Shown: positions 35,328 to 48,719 of the stretch, in pieces
Layout of the letters: every line of letters starts with the position of its first letter
How positions within the stretch are numbered: position 1 is the stretch's first letter
Source: Bombus terrestris
Taxonomy: Eukaryota; Arthropoda; Insecta; Hymenoptera; Apidae
Reading direction: 5' to 3'
Assembly: GCF_910591885.1 (NCBI RefSeq)
Contig: NC_063276.1
Coordinates: forward strand, 1,612,001 to 1,676,000
Length of the DNA stretch: 64,000 nt
The notes under the pieces: model-generated
Databases searched by the model: none
Seen by the model: the letters and a program-made list of their open reading frames with translations, nothing else
What the model was told of the DNA's origin: nothing
Program-made: the position numbers and the translations under genes

Positions 35328-37142
35328 TCAAAACGGCAGACCGATTTCAAAGGCATTAATCAAGGCAGAGCCTGAATCATATACTCCGATTACACCGAAG
35401 AGTACACCGAGAAAGATTACGAAACAATCGTACGCGACTGCGCTCCATTCCATGGAGTTTCTCTTTAGCTTTAAATGAAAATAACACGGCCATATAAATG
35501 ATAACATTGTTCCGGTAAAGGAGCCTATGAACCCCATAAGAATACTGAAGTGGGGAATGAAGATCGCCATAAGAATGGTGAAAACGATCACACCAACTCG
35601 CCACGCCAGGCCCCAGACTTTCAACTCGCGATCTACGGTCCATATGGTTGGGAAGATCGTTTTGGGTCTGCCTCTAAAGAACGCTCTCTCGAGAAGTTCG
35701 CAGGCAGCGTAATACGGCAAAGGATAGGAGAGTGCGGCCTTTATGACCAGGCAAAAATTCACCAGACCCTTAAAACTGGGCGAGTGTAAATTATTCGTGA
35801 TCACCTGCTGTGTATCATTCTGGAAAGTTAGAAAACAGATCCAACCAAAGAGCGATTTGAACGCGGCGGCCGCGATATGGCTCCAGTTTAGCATCCAATC
35901 GAACTTGGATCGATCGATCAGATTGCCCTCCAACGTAGGTAAAAATATCTGCGAGGTATAGCTGAACACGATCACACCAAGAGAGATTGGAAAATTCTTT
36001 AGATCGGGCATCCATTTTACTTTGGACCAACCCCAATCACCAATTTCCAAAAGACAGTAGCCGACGATGATGGCGTTTATGAACAAGTGAGACATCGTGC
36101 ACCAAAAACTAAGGACTGAGACATGCTGTAGGGATTTGAGAAAACCGAGAGGTAGTAAAAATATCCCGATCAACATCATCCAACTCCTAGTATCGATTGC
36201 GCCTTCGGGGAACGTGCCTATCATCAGATCACCACAGACGACCACATATAAAATGCAAGTCATAAGTAATTCGATGATCTGAGCGATATTCACCGCTCTA
36301 GCACCCCACGTTGGTCCGAAACATTCTTTCGCAATGGCGACATATGAATCCCGTACGCGTACACGTTGGCCAGTCGTGGTATCCAATTCATATAAACATT
36401 CAACGAGTATTTTGCCAGTATAACAACAGATATGAGCTATACCGATCATCGCAGCAATGGCCCAATAACCACCTCGTAATACGGCGAATGGCAACGATAC
36501 GATGAACATACCCTGCAAATGGAACACATAAATCTAATCTTGCGGTATCGTATAAATACCAGAATCTGTTGTTGAATAAACAATACCTGTATAGCATTTG
36601 TAACGTTCCATGCTGCTTGCCATTCATTAATTTTTACTCCTGAGCCACCAAATTCGCCACCACCTTCGTCGTATTCGCTAAATTCACCACTACTGACACT
36701 TCCTGTTCTAATTTTGTCCCTATGAAATTAAATCGCATGTATGAGCTCTTTCTACGTAAGAATCTTTCTTCGATCGAATACCGAAGAACGAATTTGCAGT
36801 AGCTTCAACAGTCTTTTTTATCTATTACTATACATACGCGGAAACGTTCATTTACCCGTTTCGTTGATAGCTGAAAGAGTCCTCAGCGATGCCTACATTA
36901 TTCTGCTCCCGATATGCTTGATCTCCATTCATAGTTATCATTTCCGTGTTATCATGACCTTCGTCCAACGATTTGAACTGTGCATGTCCACTTTGTCCTG
37001 GAGTTTGTCGTTGACCTGGACCTGGACCGCGAATAAGTTCCATACACGGACTATTCTCTGGCCACTTAGCTTTCAATGTTTCCCAAGCAACGTTTATCGT
37101 TGCTCCAAAGGATGGTATGTAGAATCCGCGAAAATTGGCCAT
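35328..37142 (-). CDS. VGAT: Vesicular GABA/inhibitory amino acid transporter (SLC32)
   Basis: VGAT/VIAAT loads GABA (and glycine) into synaptic vesicles using the proton gradient, so it marks inhibitory neurons. Three exons, 37142-36856, 36719-36587 and 36512-35328, give 534 aa. A cytosolic, Gly/Gln-rich N-terminus starts MANFRGFYIPSFGATINVAW. It is followed by an acidic Gly-rich stretch and then WQAAWNVTNAIQGMFIVSLP, the start of the first membrane segment and the family's hallmark. The long last exon has about nine further hydrophobic segments, with VFSYTSQIFLPTLEGNLIDR and PLPYYAACELLERAFF conserved. The end is short, as in SLC32. The coding region and its upstream flank are clearly more GC-rich than the neighbours. 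All transmembrane blocks are present, so the gene looks intact. Confidence 0.96.
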
Positions 37143-40100
37143 TATTTAATTCGTTGCTTCTGAAAGTAGGCAAACTGCTTTTACAATCCTCGTTAAAATT
37201 TCCACGTTAGTAATTATGCATTCCCTCATTTGAAAATCTTAATAAGCAATATACTCGATTGTTGCTAATTATTTGCATTATATTTACAAAATTTAAATTG
37301 TATATTAACAAATATTATGATATCAATTATAATATAACATACATAATATGACTGTCAACTGTTGCGGATGAGTAATGTTGTTCGGTGTAACTCGGCAATT
37401 AGCATTATCAACTTTTAAGTATACTAAATATTATATATCAGATATACTTACAGAATCCTTTCAATTTATACGAATTATACATATGTTCTATGAAAGTTGG
37501 TAAAATTCCAATATAGAGAAATATCAATGAAATATAAATATATAAATGTTCATATCTTGCAATAAATAATAAAATGAGGGGTAGAAACGAGCAATAAAAT
37601 TCTATAATATTTGATTACTTTAGTATTCAAAAAATTTAATAAGACATTTGCATTAGTTATGGGAATTTTTTAATGATTCTTTTTAGAGTAACTCAACCAA
37701 CTCTGCCACTTTATAAAAATAATTAGAGTAACAGATGCAACACACGATATACAGGTCATTTTAATCGCTTAAATGAGAAGAATGGTTGAGTATATAGCGC
37801 GACACAATTCCATTCGATTAACGAGGAAATACTTTGTACACGTGTAATTGAACCCCGTGTTTAAATGACAATCCCTCATTGTGTTCCGTAAGCTCTTAAT
37901 CGAGTTAATCGTTTTTCCATGTACGCTTCCAAACTTTTCATATATGTATCAGATGTCTCTTTTATGAATGTTTGCCCCTGATTTCTTGTACTCTCAAATA
38001 TCGACCGGAGTCTCGATTTCTTGCTTCACTTACCGAATGACGAATAAAATTCGTCCCGCAAATATTCAGGGAAACTTAGCGGCGTTTGAACAGTGCGACG
38101 ACAGATGCAACTTCCTCCAGCGCGAGTCTCGTCCCGTTTTTTTTTAATTATTTTTTCCAATTTCCTTGCCAGGCGTAACGAAAGGCTTGAATTAAAAAAG
38201 GGTCCAGCAGCAGCAAATCCGAAGAACGGAAATACTTGAAAATAAAGGGTCGAAACCGTCTAACTACGTGGGCTACGACACCGCATGGTCGTCTACGGTC
38301 TACCGCGATCGTCGAGTCCCTAATCGCGAGCCCTTAATCGCGACATAGACTACGGGATTGGCGTATCAGGGGTTGGGAGATCCGAAGAATATGGCCAGCA
38401 TCCCTCGAACGCGCAAGCCTCGATCGATGTGGTCCATGAGACATCTCTCGACATATCAGTACTGTATTTAAAAGTCACGTCTCCCCACGTGAAACGAATT
38501 AAAAGAAAATGATTGCAAATATCTTATCTAATATAAATATCTTAAATAAATATCTTAAATTATCTTATCTAGTATTGCAATATTTGACTCGATTAGGTGT
38601 TTCTTGAGGCACCTAATGTCGCTTTATTGGTATTAGGAGCTGTCTCTGTTTCTGTTAATATCTTAAAAGATCACTTGACAAGACGAGACTGGTATTGAAA
38701 TTTGTAAGAGGAGGTCGCGATTTAAACGAGCGCTTTTTCAATTAGGCTTGAATTTTGAAGATTAAGCTGTTTTTATTTTTTAAATATTTATCGAATGTGT
38801 AAATTTAGAGCCATAATTTAAAGAAATATATTTTTTACGCATGTTTAAAGAGTTATTAATTGGCCACAGATACATTACAGAAATACATACGAGACAATCT
38901 CTACAAGTTGAACGATAATTATTTTCCAAATAATGTAAAATGATAAGAGAAAACAATTAATGATCCTTAATCTGCCTTTATTTTATTAGCCTTTCCTTGT
39001 ATTTTTCTGCGTACCTGCCGATTTCTTCTTTGACCGTTAGTATCATTTTTTTAATAATGAATATTTTTTGTGAAAGCTATGCATTGTCGAAAACAACATC
39101 CAATACAATATCTAATTTCATATTTCACACTTATATATTTTGTCTATATATTATATTTTTGTCTTTATACATTTTTTAAATACTTGTAAATACTGATGAA
39201 TAATGGAAGCAACGGATATATGGATCTCTCGAATTTTCCCAAAGAGAGTTATATTACATATATTAGCAATAATCATAAATAATTTTAATCATGATATCCT
39301 ACTTTAAAGTGAAATATTAATATGTATTATAAATATTAAAGATGACAGCATAGCGTAAAAAAGCTATTTTTATGCATAAGTTAATATTACAGAACCTAAT
39401 TAAGCAGACTGCTAATTATTTACTAAAAAATATTTCGTAATGTAGATAACATTTGAAAATAGCAATAATTTTATTGTTTTGTATATAAATGTATATAATA
39501 AGATGTTATTTTGTTATTTACTATAATACAATATTAAAGGTATTATAAGAGGGAAAAACCAATAATTTTTAATAAATAAAGAAATCAACTTGTTTATTAT
39601 TCATCTTAGATATGTTACTTTTCGTAATGATAATTGATAATTGATATTAACTTTACAATCATTTGTGTCCCTGCGTTTTGTAATTAAAATTATAACATTA
39701 ACATCCAAACAAGCGATTCACGCATATAATATGAATACTTTACTATAATATATTGTATACAAAATAACCGCTAATTGTTGAATTTAATAACTCTGGTAAC
39801 AATATAAGGCCGTGAGATCACAACAAAAAATGCTTCTAACTTCTACTCTAAAGATATACGTATCGATGAATTTATAACTTAACTGCAGTAGAAGAGTGTG
39901 TTTGTGTTTGTGTGTGTGTATGTGTGACTACAGCAGAAGTTTGACATTTTCTACTAATTTTCTACAGTACGAAGCTTGTGTTACTATCATTCTGTTGTGG
40001 TTTTATATATTACTCTTGGTATATTTTACCAGGGTTAACTAAAAATTTCTGCTAAATTAAGTCGATTTATTTTTCAGTCTTCCACTTATATGTATATAGT

Positions 40101-40666
40101 GTATACATTTTTTAAATGAATGCATATAAACCAGAAAATATGTAATTTTGGGTATTTTGTATATGCAGGAATGACACACAGATATTATAGTAAATGTACA
40201 AAGAGGAAAAATGTTAAATTTAACATCAAAGTTGGAGGACTAATAATATGTCACCAGCTTAGTCTAAGAATACAGCTAAATATTTGTCTTTAAATAATAC
40301 AGTCGTAGATACCAAATTTTGTACTAACTAATTGCCCACCAAATACACTTAATACCCACAAATTTACATTGAATTGCACATAGTGACAAACAAAAGACAC
40401 ACAAGCAAACGCCATGAGATATACAGACATTTCTTAAAATTTTTATATAATGTTTCACAATGTTCAAATATTGTATAAGAAGTACTGTGTAGCAAGTAGT
40501 TTTATCGAAGATACTTTTGTTTTACAGATCCAACAATAATCTATAACGTAACTATATTATACGACATGACAGTTAGAAATTAATTCTTTTATATGAGGAT
40601 ATCAATTATAACTTTAATCTTCATGTGGAAGTATTAATTTATATTTTGTATGTCGAAGTAATTAAT
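37143..40666. other. VGAT upstream region and Usp20/33 3' UTR
   Basis: About 3.5 kb with no supported gene. 37143-38500 is upstream of VGAT. Its part at about 38040-38460 is notably GC/CpG-rich (for example CTACCGCGATCGTCGAGTCC), which suggests the VGAT promoter or a 5'-UTR exon. From about 38500 to 40666 the DNA is AT-rich again and should include the 3' UTR of Usp20/33. A TG-rich microsatellite sits at about 39897-39928. Confidence 0.5.
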
Positions 40667-43600
40667 TTACTCATTAACATCCCTTTGTGTCTGATGTGAG
40701 TCACTATCCGAAGTTAAACTTTCAATAGCACTATCTGGTTGTGAAATTGTTTCAGAACTCCTAGTCATACAGAGTTTATTAGATTTAATTTCTGTACGAC
40801 TGGATTTAAAACTCTGATCTAGATTTGAATTTGAAGTGGAATGTAATGATATATTAGACTGAGCAGAAACTGGTCTTTGACATGAATGCAACATTAATTC
40901 TGGTCCTCCACCATATGTAGTTAAGAAGAATTGCCAGAGTTCTTCTGGTATTTGTCCATAATCTGAACCTATATATAAGTTTTATATTAAGATACACATA
41001 TAAACTTATTGTAAAGACTTGAACATACTATAATTTGAAACTTACCAACTTTGAGGATATTCTGACCATTCTTATTTATTATGATAGAATTGTTATCAAT
41101 TGGTCCTGGTGGTTGAGTCTCTTTACCCCGTACAAAACTTTGCCATTGCCGTAACCAAGCCATAGCCAACCCATATATGGCAGTAGGATTGTCAGTGTTA
41201 TGATTTAGCTGTTGAAATACTTCCATCTCATACTGTCTCCTTTTTTGTAATGATTCATATTTTTCTTCACAACTTGGACATTCATATAAATGTGTACACG
41301 CTGGACCCCCTCCAAATCTGAAACATTATTTTAGTCAATAATTAAAGTTCTAAATTAAAGGAATAATTTTGAAACATAATTTATGTAATACTTACGTATT
41401 ATATAAATATTCCCAAACTGCTTGTGGAATAGGCATACTAAGTTTATCTACAAATTGTGCTCTAACAGGATTAACACCACCATGTGGACAAAGAAAATCA
41501 GAATTATCTATAGGTCCTGGTTCCGAAAATGTATTAAAACGATTTATCCATTGCCTCGATACAAAAAAGTTCAGATCAGACAGTTCTCTGGAAGAAATTT
41601 CCATCAATTCCATTGTTTTGTCGCGTAACTGCAACATTTCTGGTGACCACTTTTTATAAAATAACACATAAGCCTCACAATGCTTTACAGTTTCTGGTGA
41701 GACTTCTGTGACACATTGATCATCAAATTCAAACCATTTATTCACAATAGGATTTAATGCATAACAAGTATAATGACCACCACCAGCTGTGCCATGATGA
41801 CAAATAACTGATATTAAATCATACATGGTTACTTTGGATACACACTCTTTATGCAAATATGGTCGCATATCTAATCCTTCTAATGGAAATGAAACATAAT
41901 TTGCTATTTTTGAACTAAACATTAATTCATGACGAAACCTTTTTAAATGGACACATAGTATCTCAGGTAGTTCTAAAACTTTTGAAAATTTAATTCCATT
42001 TCGCAGTTTGTTACACTTTTCACAACTGTACATATTGTCTCCTTTAAGTTCATCTGCACTAAAAAATGCAGAAAGACAGTCATGAAGACTAACAACTGGC
42101 CCCCAAAACCAAGAACGCATCCATTGTAAGAACCATGATAGCCAACCAGACTGATTAGTTACATACACAACATCTGAACATGGTCCTGCTTTCTGCGGAG
42201 TTAAAGGTCCTTGATGTAACATATCAATATGATCTCTACTTGGAATGGGTAATGACAAATCTTGAAAAGTTTCTACTCTTGTTGAAATTCTATCACAAGT
42301 TAAACATTGTACGCTACTTAAAAGTTTTCCATCAAATATATCACTAATGATACTTCGTGTTTTCATTTGTTTCTTAGTCCTGTATTTCACAGGTGAATTT
42401 TGTGTTGATCTTTGTTGTTGAGAAAATGGTTGACTTTCTACAGTTGACTTTTTGATATTTCTATTTGTGAATTTGCTTCTTAGTTTTTCTGATTGAGATA
42501 CTCTAGAATATCTTCTTTTTGTACCACGTTCACCTTCATCACTAAGAGAACTTTGTTCACTTACTCCAGAATCACAAGTTTCATATTCGGCATCTGATTG
42601 GCTAGAACCATTGCCATCAATTTCAGTTTCATCTTCATCTGAAGATTGTTCCCCTAGTCCCTTTAATCTCAACACATTGTCGCGATCATCTTCAATATGT
42701 TCTTTTAATTCTTCATGTAACTGATCCATAAAACATCTCAAAAATTCTTGAGTGTCATGTTGATGATATCCTCTAAACATTGGATGGACTGTTCGAATAC
42801 CAGATAATATTCCATGTGGTACAACATATCCTCTGGTTTTCTTATTCCACATGTCTCGAATAAGGTTTAAATAGCTTAAGCTTAAACCAGGTTTTCTATC
42901 TTTGGACATATAGCTAACCATATGACCACAATCCAAAAAGAACTGTGTCAAAGGAGGTACATTTGATAAAGCTTGAAGTGCTGCATTCATGTAACATGTA
43001 TTACCGATGTTTTGAAGACCGACAAGACCTCTTGGTTTCCCGGAAAAATCTTTGCTTTCATCCGAGTCTGTACTATCTGGTGAATCACCAGATTTTTCAT
43101 TAAATAATCCATCTTTCTCATAATTCACTCTATTTATAAGCTCACCATAAAACCTATTGTTTATAAAAAAGAAAATATATTTATTTGGTAAATATGTATG
43201 CCTCAAAAACTTTCAGTATTTATTTTTTTAAGAATATAGTATAAATAAGAACTATATAAAAAGAATAGATGAAATACTTACTTATCCAATATAAGTCGAT
43301 TAAGATCATCTGTTTTACAATCTATATTAATAGATGCATCACCAGCAAACTTGTTACTTTGTGGTTTTATATCTACTTGAGTAGGTGACACTGGTGGTGA
43401 TGGTACATGCCTAGTTATAACTTCTCTTTTACAAGAGTAACACCATATACGATTTGTGGAAAGATTCATATGAGCACAATGATTAGGAAATTTTTGGTTG
43501 TGTACAATGCTATGATCCAAATGTGTTTCTGGACACCCGACCCAACGACAATCAGGGAATAAACACAACCATAAGTTAGGTCCATCCGTATCACATTCAC

Positions 43601-43700
43601 TACATTTTTTAAACTTTTCCTTTTGCGATACAACAATCTCAATAAACGCGAGATCACCACGATTGGCGATATGAGGACAATTCCTCGAAATTAGAGGCAT
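40667..43700 (-). CDS. Usp20-33: Ubiquitin-specific protease of the USP20/USP33 type
   Basis: USP20/33 remove ubiquitin from targets such as beta-adrenergic receptors and signalling proteins. Four exons, 43700-43282, 43153-41396, 41317-41046 and 40968-40667, give 916 aa. The N-terminal UBP zinc finger shows NCPHIANRGD, CSECDTDGPNLWLCL, GCPETHLDHSIVH and WCYSCKREV. The USP domain starts GLVGLQNIGNTCYMNAALQA, with the catalytic Cys in GNTCYMN, and ends with the His box GTAGGGHYTCYALNP. An acidic, Ser-rich insert splits it, as in the family. A CxxC pair lies in VQCLTCD and SCEKC. Two DUSP domains follow: WINRFNTFSEPGPIDNSDFL and WLRQWQSFVRGKETQPPGPI. The internal ATG at 43700 begins MPLISRNCPH and matches the USP33 start. 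An upstream in-frame ATG (43763) would add 21 residues. Confidence 0.95.
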
Positions 43701-44592
43701 TTGGATTTTGATATTCGTCCTGTCGATTATTATTGATCGTAGGACGCGAAATCGCATGTACACTTTAGTTTTTCACATTCGTCTAAAATTTGGTTTACAC
43801 GCGACTCGAATAATATTATAATCATTTTCTAACCTGACTGGGTCATGTCGTTCTTGGTAATCGAACATTATCCACGAAAACGATTGTCATTGGAGATAGT
43901 TGTGTTGAGAAAATTAGGTATTATAATCGGATAGCCAATGTAACAGAAAGAATACAGGTTGGTGTGCATGTTACAATCGATAATCGAATTGAAACCATTT
44001 AGAATAAACTTACACGTTGTCATGTTTTCATGATTCATATTAAATTTATGTTGAATAATTAACATTCGCATAATAATTATTATAATTGTTTATTTCTAAT
44101 ATGTATTTATGCCTCCAAAATGTATAATTTATATATATAGTGATATTAATCACAATACTTATCTAAATCCATTGCGATAGATGTCGCATTGTTAGAGAAA
44201 ATATTGTCAGTGAACAAACCTCAGGTTGGCTACCGCTGTGTATTTCTCTTAATAACCTGACTGAAAATCAAGAGCAAAGTGCACATGGATTATTAATACA
44301 CTTCAATAAGTTTTTAACATTCTAAGCATATTTCGATAGTATAGATAAACGGTTGGTTATTTTTTGTGCAAATATATTCGTACTGGTAACTATAAAAAGT
44401 ATATTATCACAGATTTCATAAAATTCTTGAAATTAACCTATATGCTAACCTTCTGTTTTTTATTTACTAAAATATTTGATAGACTTAAATGTTCTTTGAC
44501 GCAAAGAGAGATATTTATCACTGAAAAAAATGAATTTCGTTTTTATTTTAAATGAAACAAATCGTAATATTTCTCTTTTTATAGTAGGAAAA
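43701..44592. promoter_or_regulatory. Divergent region between Usp20/33 and eIF2-alpha
   Basis: 0.9 kb between opposite start codons. It has no supported coding frame and must hold both promoters. No TATA box was seen at a useful distance from either start. An AG acceptor next to 'ATAGTAGGAAAA' could precede the eIF2-alpha ATG. Confidence 0.5.
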
Positions 44593-45921
44593 ATGGTGTT
44601 GTCGTGTCGATTTTATAAAGAAAAATATCCTGAAGTGGAAGATGTAGTCATGGTGAATGTACGTAGCATAGCTGAAATGGGAGCATATGTACATTTATTA
44701 GAATATAATAATATTGAGGGTATGATCCTCCTTTCTGAATTGTCTAGAAGACGTATTAGATCTATTAATAAACTTATTAGAGTAGGAAAAACTGAACCAG
44801 TTGTTGTTATTAGGGTTGACAAAGAAAAAGGTAAAGAATATAAAAGCTTTATGCATGAAATAATCCTAAAATTATTTTAATCATTTTATCTAATAATTCA
44901 TTAAATGATTCAATATAGGTTATATTGATCTTAGTAAACGTCGTGTATCAGCTGAAGATGTAGAAAAATGCACAGAGAGATATGCAAAAGCAAAGGCTGT
45001 AAACTCAATATTAAGACATGTTGCAGAATTATTACATTATGATAGTGATGATCAACTAGAGGAATTATATCAAAAAACTGCATGGCATTTTGAAGAAAAA
45101 TATAAGAAACAAAAAGCTTCTGCATATGATTTCTTTAAACAATCAGTTTTGTGAGTACAAGGAATAAAATATGTGAAACGAAATATTGTTAGTTTTGTAT
45201 AGTAATGATTGTTAAAACATTGTTACTTTAGGGATCCATCTATTTTAGCAGAGTGTGGACTTGATGAACATACAAAAGAAGTATTATTAAATAATATTAA
45301 ACGAAAATTAACTTCTCAAGCAGTAAAAATTAGAGCAGACGTTGAAGTAGCTTGTTATGGTTATGAAGGAATTGATGCAGTGAAAGCTGCTTTAAAAGCT
45401 GGTTTAGCTCTTTCCACTGATGAACTTCCAATTAAAATTAACTTAATTGCACCACCACTGTATGGTATGTCTACTTTTATGTTTTTGCATAATCTTCATC
45501 TATGGATAAAAACTTAAAAATTTAATTTCATTTTAGTTATAACAACATCTACACCAGAAAAACAAGATGGTTTAAAGGCATTAAATGATGCCATTGACGC
45601 TATACAAAGTAAAATAACATCATTGGGAGGTGTATTTAATGTTCAAATGGCTGTATGTTTTGTCATTATTATTAGAAACTTATATACATATATTCAAATC
45701 TTTTATGTACATGACAATAATTTTTTAATTTGTAGCCAAAAGTTGTTACTGCAACTGATGAAGCAGAATTAGCAAGACAAATGGAACGAGCTGAACTTGA
45801 AAATGCTGAAGTTGCTGGTGATGATGATGAAGAAGAAGTGGAAGGAATGGATGGATTTAGTGGCGGTGAAGGCGCAGAGGAAGATAAAAAACCCGAAAAC
45901 GATTCTCAAGAAGAGGAATAA
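44593..45921 (+). CDS. eIF2alpha: Translation initiation factor eIF2 subunit alpha
   Basis: eIF2 carries initiator Met-tRNA to the 40S subunit. Phosphorylation of its alpha subunit is the switch of the integrated stress response. Five exons, 44593-44830, 44919-45150, 45232-45464, 45537-45652 and 45736-45921, give 334 aa. The S1 domain starts VEDVVMVNVRSIAEMGAYVH. The kinase loop reads MILLSELSRRRIRSI; counting from the Met, the phospho-acceptor serine is residue 51. GYIDLSKRRVS follows, then the helical domain (AYDFFKQSVLDPSILAEC), the alpha-beta domain (KIRADVEVACYGYEGIDAVK) and the acidic tail ending in EEE. Every conserved block is intact. The gene is head-to-head with Usp20/33, and its 3' end faces RpS20 only 417 bp away. 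AATAAA at 46097-46102 is a likely poly(A) signal. Confidence 0.98.
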
Positions 45922-46338
45922 ACATAGCATAAATTAACAAATTATCATGTTTCATTAACTAACAGTTATTTCTAAATAACAATTGTACTTTTATAAGTAC
46001 GCTACTGCCTTGTTGGACATTATGCAGAATATTTCAAATATGTACACAAAAATCAATGTATTATAATTTATAAATAATTTTTTATGAACTTCATGAAATA
46101 AACAAATCAATAATGTCTAAATTACTAATAGAAAAATTATCTTTTTTTCATATTGGCAATATATTTTCAATTTTCTACTTAATAAATTTAAATTCTAATC
46201 CTTTAATCTTTTACATGTTTATAATATATGTTAATTGCAAAATATTTATGTATTTGATCTTATTAGAATACAAATTTTACACAGATATTTGTATTTTTAC
46301 ATTTTTATTAAAACTTTATACAGTTTTATTTAAATTGC
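45922..46338. other. Short convergent 3' region of eIF2-alpha and RpS20
   Basis: 417 bp separate the two stop codons. It holds the eIF2-alpha 3' UTR and TTTATT motifs near 46300-46328 that could be RpS20 poly(A) signals on the minus strand. No gene is seen here. Confidence 0.6.
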
Positions 46339-46975
46339 TTATTCATTTGCAATCGTGACTTCCACTTCAACACCAGGTTCAATGGAAATGCTTGTAATTT
46401 GCTTTACAATTTCTGACGGTGAATACAAGTCAATAACTCTCTTGTGAATGCGCATCTGGAAACGATCCCACGTTTTTGATCCTTCACCACACGGTGTTTT
46501 ACGTGTGGTTATCCTTAAGATTTTCGTGGGCATACGAACTGGGCCCTTCACCTTAAGTTTTTGTTTGTTTGCTCCATTTATCAATTCCGAGCAAACTAAA
46601 ACAACATGTACAATTAAGAAAATGTATGCAATAATAATATAAAATAATATTGTATAAAGATAACATATACAAAAAACAATTTACCTTTTTCGAGAGAGCG
46701 TACATTTCGTGAAGTTAGTGTAATCCTAATTCTGTGAATAGGAGTTACTTCTTGTCCTGGTTTTTCAGGGTTGTCAACTTTTGTACTTGCCTAAAATATT
46801 ATTGAATAAAGCACAATTAATATTATTAAATGAAAACATACAGCTGTAAACCGCGTGTTTGGACATACAATTAACCTAACAAATAGAACTTATATAAAAA
46901 GACTTATAATTCGTTAAATCAATTTAATTGAAAATCTTATTTCCAGTGAAAATTAACAAAATAATCACACACCAT
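46339..46975 (-). CDS. RpS20: Small-subunit ribosomal protein S20 (uS10)
   Basis: RpS20 (uS10 family) is a structural protein of the 40S head. Three exons give 121 aa: 46975-46973 (only the ATG), 46790-46685 and 46595-46339. The protein reads STKVDNPEKPG, then VTPIHRIRITLTSRNVRSLE and INGANKQKLKVKGPVRMPTK, and ends SISIEPGVEVEVTIANE, all typical of RpS20. The length fits the family (about 119-120 aa). Splitting the start codon from the rest is common in animal ribosomal protein genes. The introns (182 and 89 nt) were scanned by eye for C/D and H/ACA snoRNA boxes without success. The gene is divergent from Pds5 and convergent with eIF2-alpha. Confidence 0.97.
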
Positions 46976-48719
46976 TGTTTAATTGCTTTCCTGGTCGAGA
47001 TGATCAATTTCTTTTTAAACAAACTGATCAGCGCTGAACCAATGCAGGCACACGTTGCATGTGCTAAACTGAAAGAGATAGGATACACCTTGATTTCCGG
47101 TTAGGTATGATTCAAATATTTCAAAAATTTCTAGTGAAAATGCATTAGTAAATATGTTCTTTTAATGAAATTCACTTTATATATAAATAATATTACATAC
47201 TAATAAATTTTATATTAATTTATATTTAAAAAATTAGACAATTTCCATAATTAATTTCAAAAATTAATCTTATTCGTTATCAGATTATAATCATTTATAC
47301 AATTAAATTATTAATAAATTATATATTTAAAAAATTTAATCTGTATTTTTATTTTTATGATATGTGTTATCTGGTTATTTACAAATTTTTAACTGTACAT
47401 ATTATTTGTTCTAAATTCTACCGCTAATTGCATATACTTAAATGTTGTTTTCATTAGAATTCTTCATGGACTAATTTCGTCCAGATATACATAACAGAAC
47501 ATTACACTATTGGTGCAGTATGTTTTTTCGTATATTCTAACCAATAGCATTACTGTTACATTCCCTTCAGTGCTTTTATGTTAGTGTTGTTTAACTACTT
47601 GGATCTGAAGTATTCTCCAATAAAGTTAAATGTGGATGACTTCAAGTGATCGAATGCGCTGTCGCGTCCTTTGACACGCTTAACCGTTTATGAAAACGAT
47701 TTCGCTACAGTTTTGCTGACATTTTGATCGTTTTACCATGCCAGATATTTACAAAAAATTCAGGAAGTTACGTCGAACGCGATATATTCGCACTTAGTAA
47801 TAATTACAACGTGAAAGTGTGTGAACTCCAAAAACTAAAATAGTGCCGTGTATCCATCACATATATTTGCTTTATTGATATTTTGAGTGTCACAGGCCTT
47901 GTGGTGCCTATGCATATCTTGAGGTAATACATTCTCTAATGGATGTAATATCCAACATCATTTGTGTAATAATATATTTTGAAATTCTTTAGCTTTATAA
48001 GTGTGCTAAATAGTATTACTGTTTACATTGTTTTCTTATATTTATGCACAAATCATAGACATAACCTATGATGTTCCATTATAATTTGTTTTATAGTACT
48101 AGTATTATATTTTATACAAGTAAACATATATTAGCATGTTATATTATCTTTTTATTAATTTATTTAAGTCATACTTTTGCTATATGATTTGTATTTGTTG
48201 TACGTATGTAGAAGCTTCTACTTACTATTTGTGTTGATATCACAACTATAATGGCATGTAAGGATAAAAGCTATTAGTTTGATAATAACATAAATATTCA
48301 TGTTTATTTTTATTTTTATTATTCATTTAATCTTTTTTAATGTGTTGATTTTATGTTTATTTTTATCATTTTAACACTATATACTTTATATTTTCTTATT
48401 CAGTTATATAATTGATTAAGCATTATACAAAAATCATTATTATATTGTAAATTATTACAATAAATCATTATGTACATAGAATTATAAATTATATTATAAA
48501 ATATCAAAATATATGTGAAGTTGGAAGAGTTGCATCGTATAGTTGTAACAAACATTGTTTTATTTTAATAAAATGACTTTATTGCTTAAATCATTAAAAA
48601 TAATGTTTTAAGGCAGAACAATAACTAATGAGGCATATAATATTTCAGAATTTGGACGGTGTTCTAGATTATTTTAAGGATATAAAGTTTCTCATATTTG
48701 GTTAAATCATTTAGTAAAC
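46976..48719. promoter_or_regulatory. Divergent region of RpS20 and Pds5, including the probable Pds5 5'-UTR exon
   Basis: About 1.7 kb. A more GC-balanced block at about 47540-47920 probably holds the Pds5 transcription start and a non-coding first exon ending at 47923 (GAG|GTAATA). The matching acceptor would be at 48647-48648 (TATTTCAG), so the second exon starts at 48649 and carries the ATG at 48720. The remainder is AT-rich intron or promoter. Confidence 0.5.

Noticed and set aside
35527..36505. Several plus-strand open frames opposite VGAT
   Set aside because: They are shadows of the long, GC-richer VGAT coding exon on the minus strand, with no domain or splice logic.
36741..37163. 140-codon plus-strand frame with hydrophobic stretches
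   Set aside because: It overlaps VGAT exon 1 and its first intron in antisense, and the minus-strand reading joins perfectly to the VGAT protein.
46596..46972. Possible snoRNA in the RpS20 introns
   Set aside because: Ribosomal protein introns often host snoRNAs, but no paired C/D boxes or ACA-ended hairpins were visible by eye.
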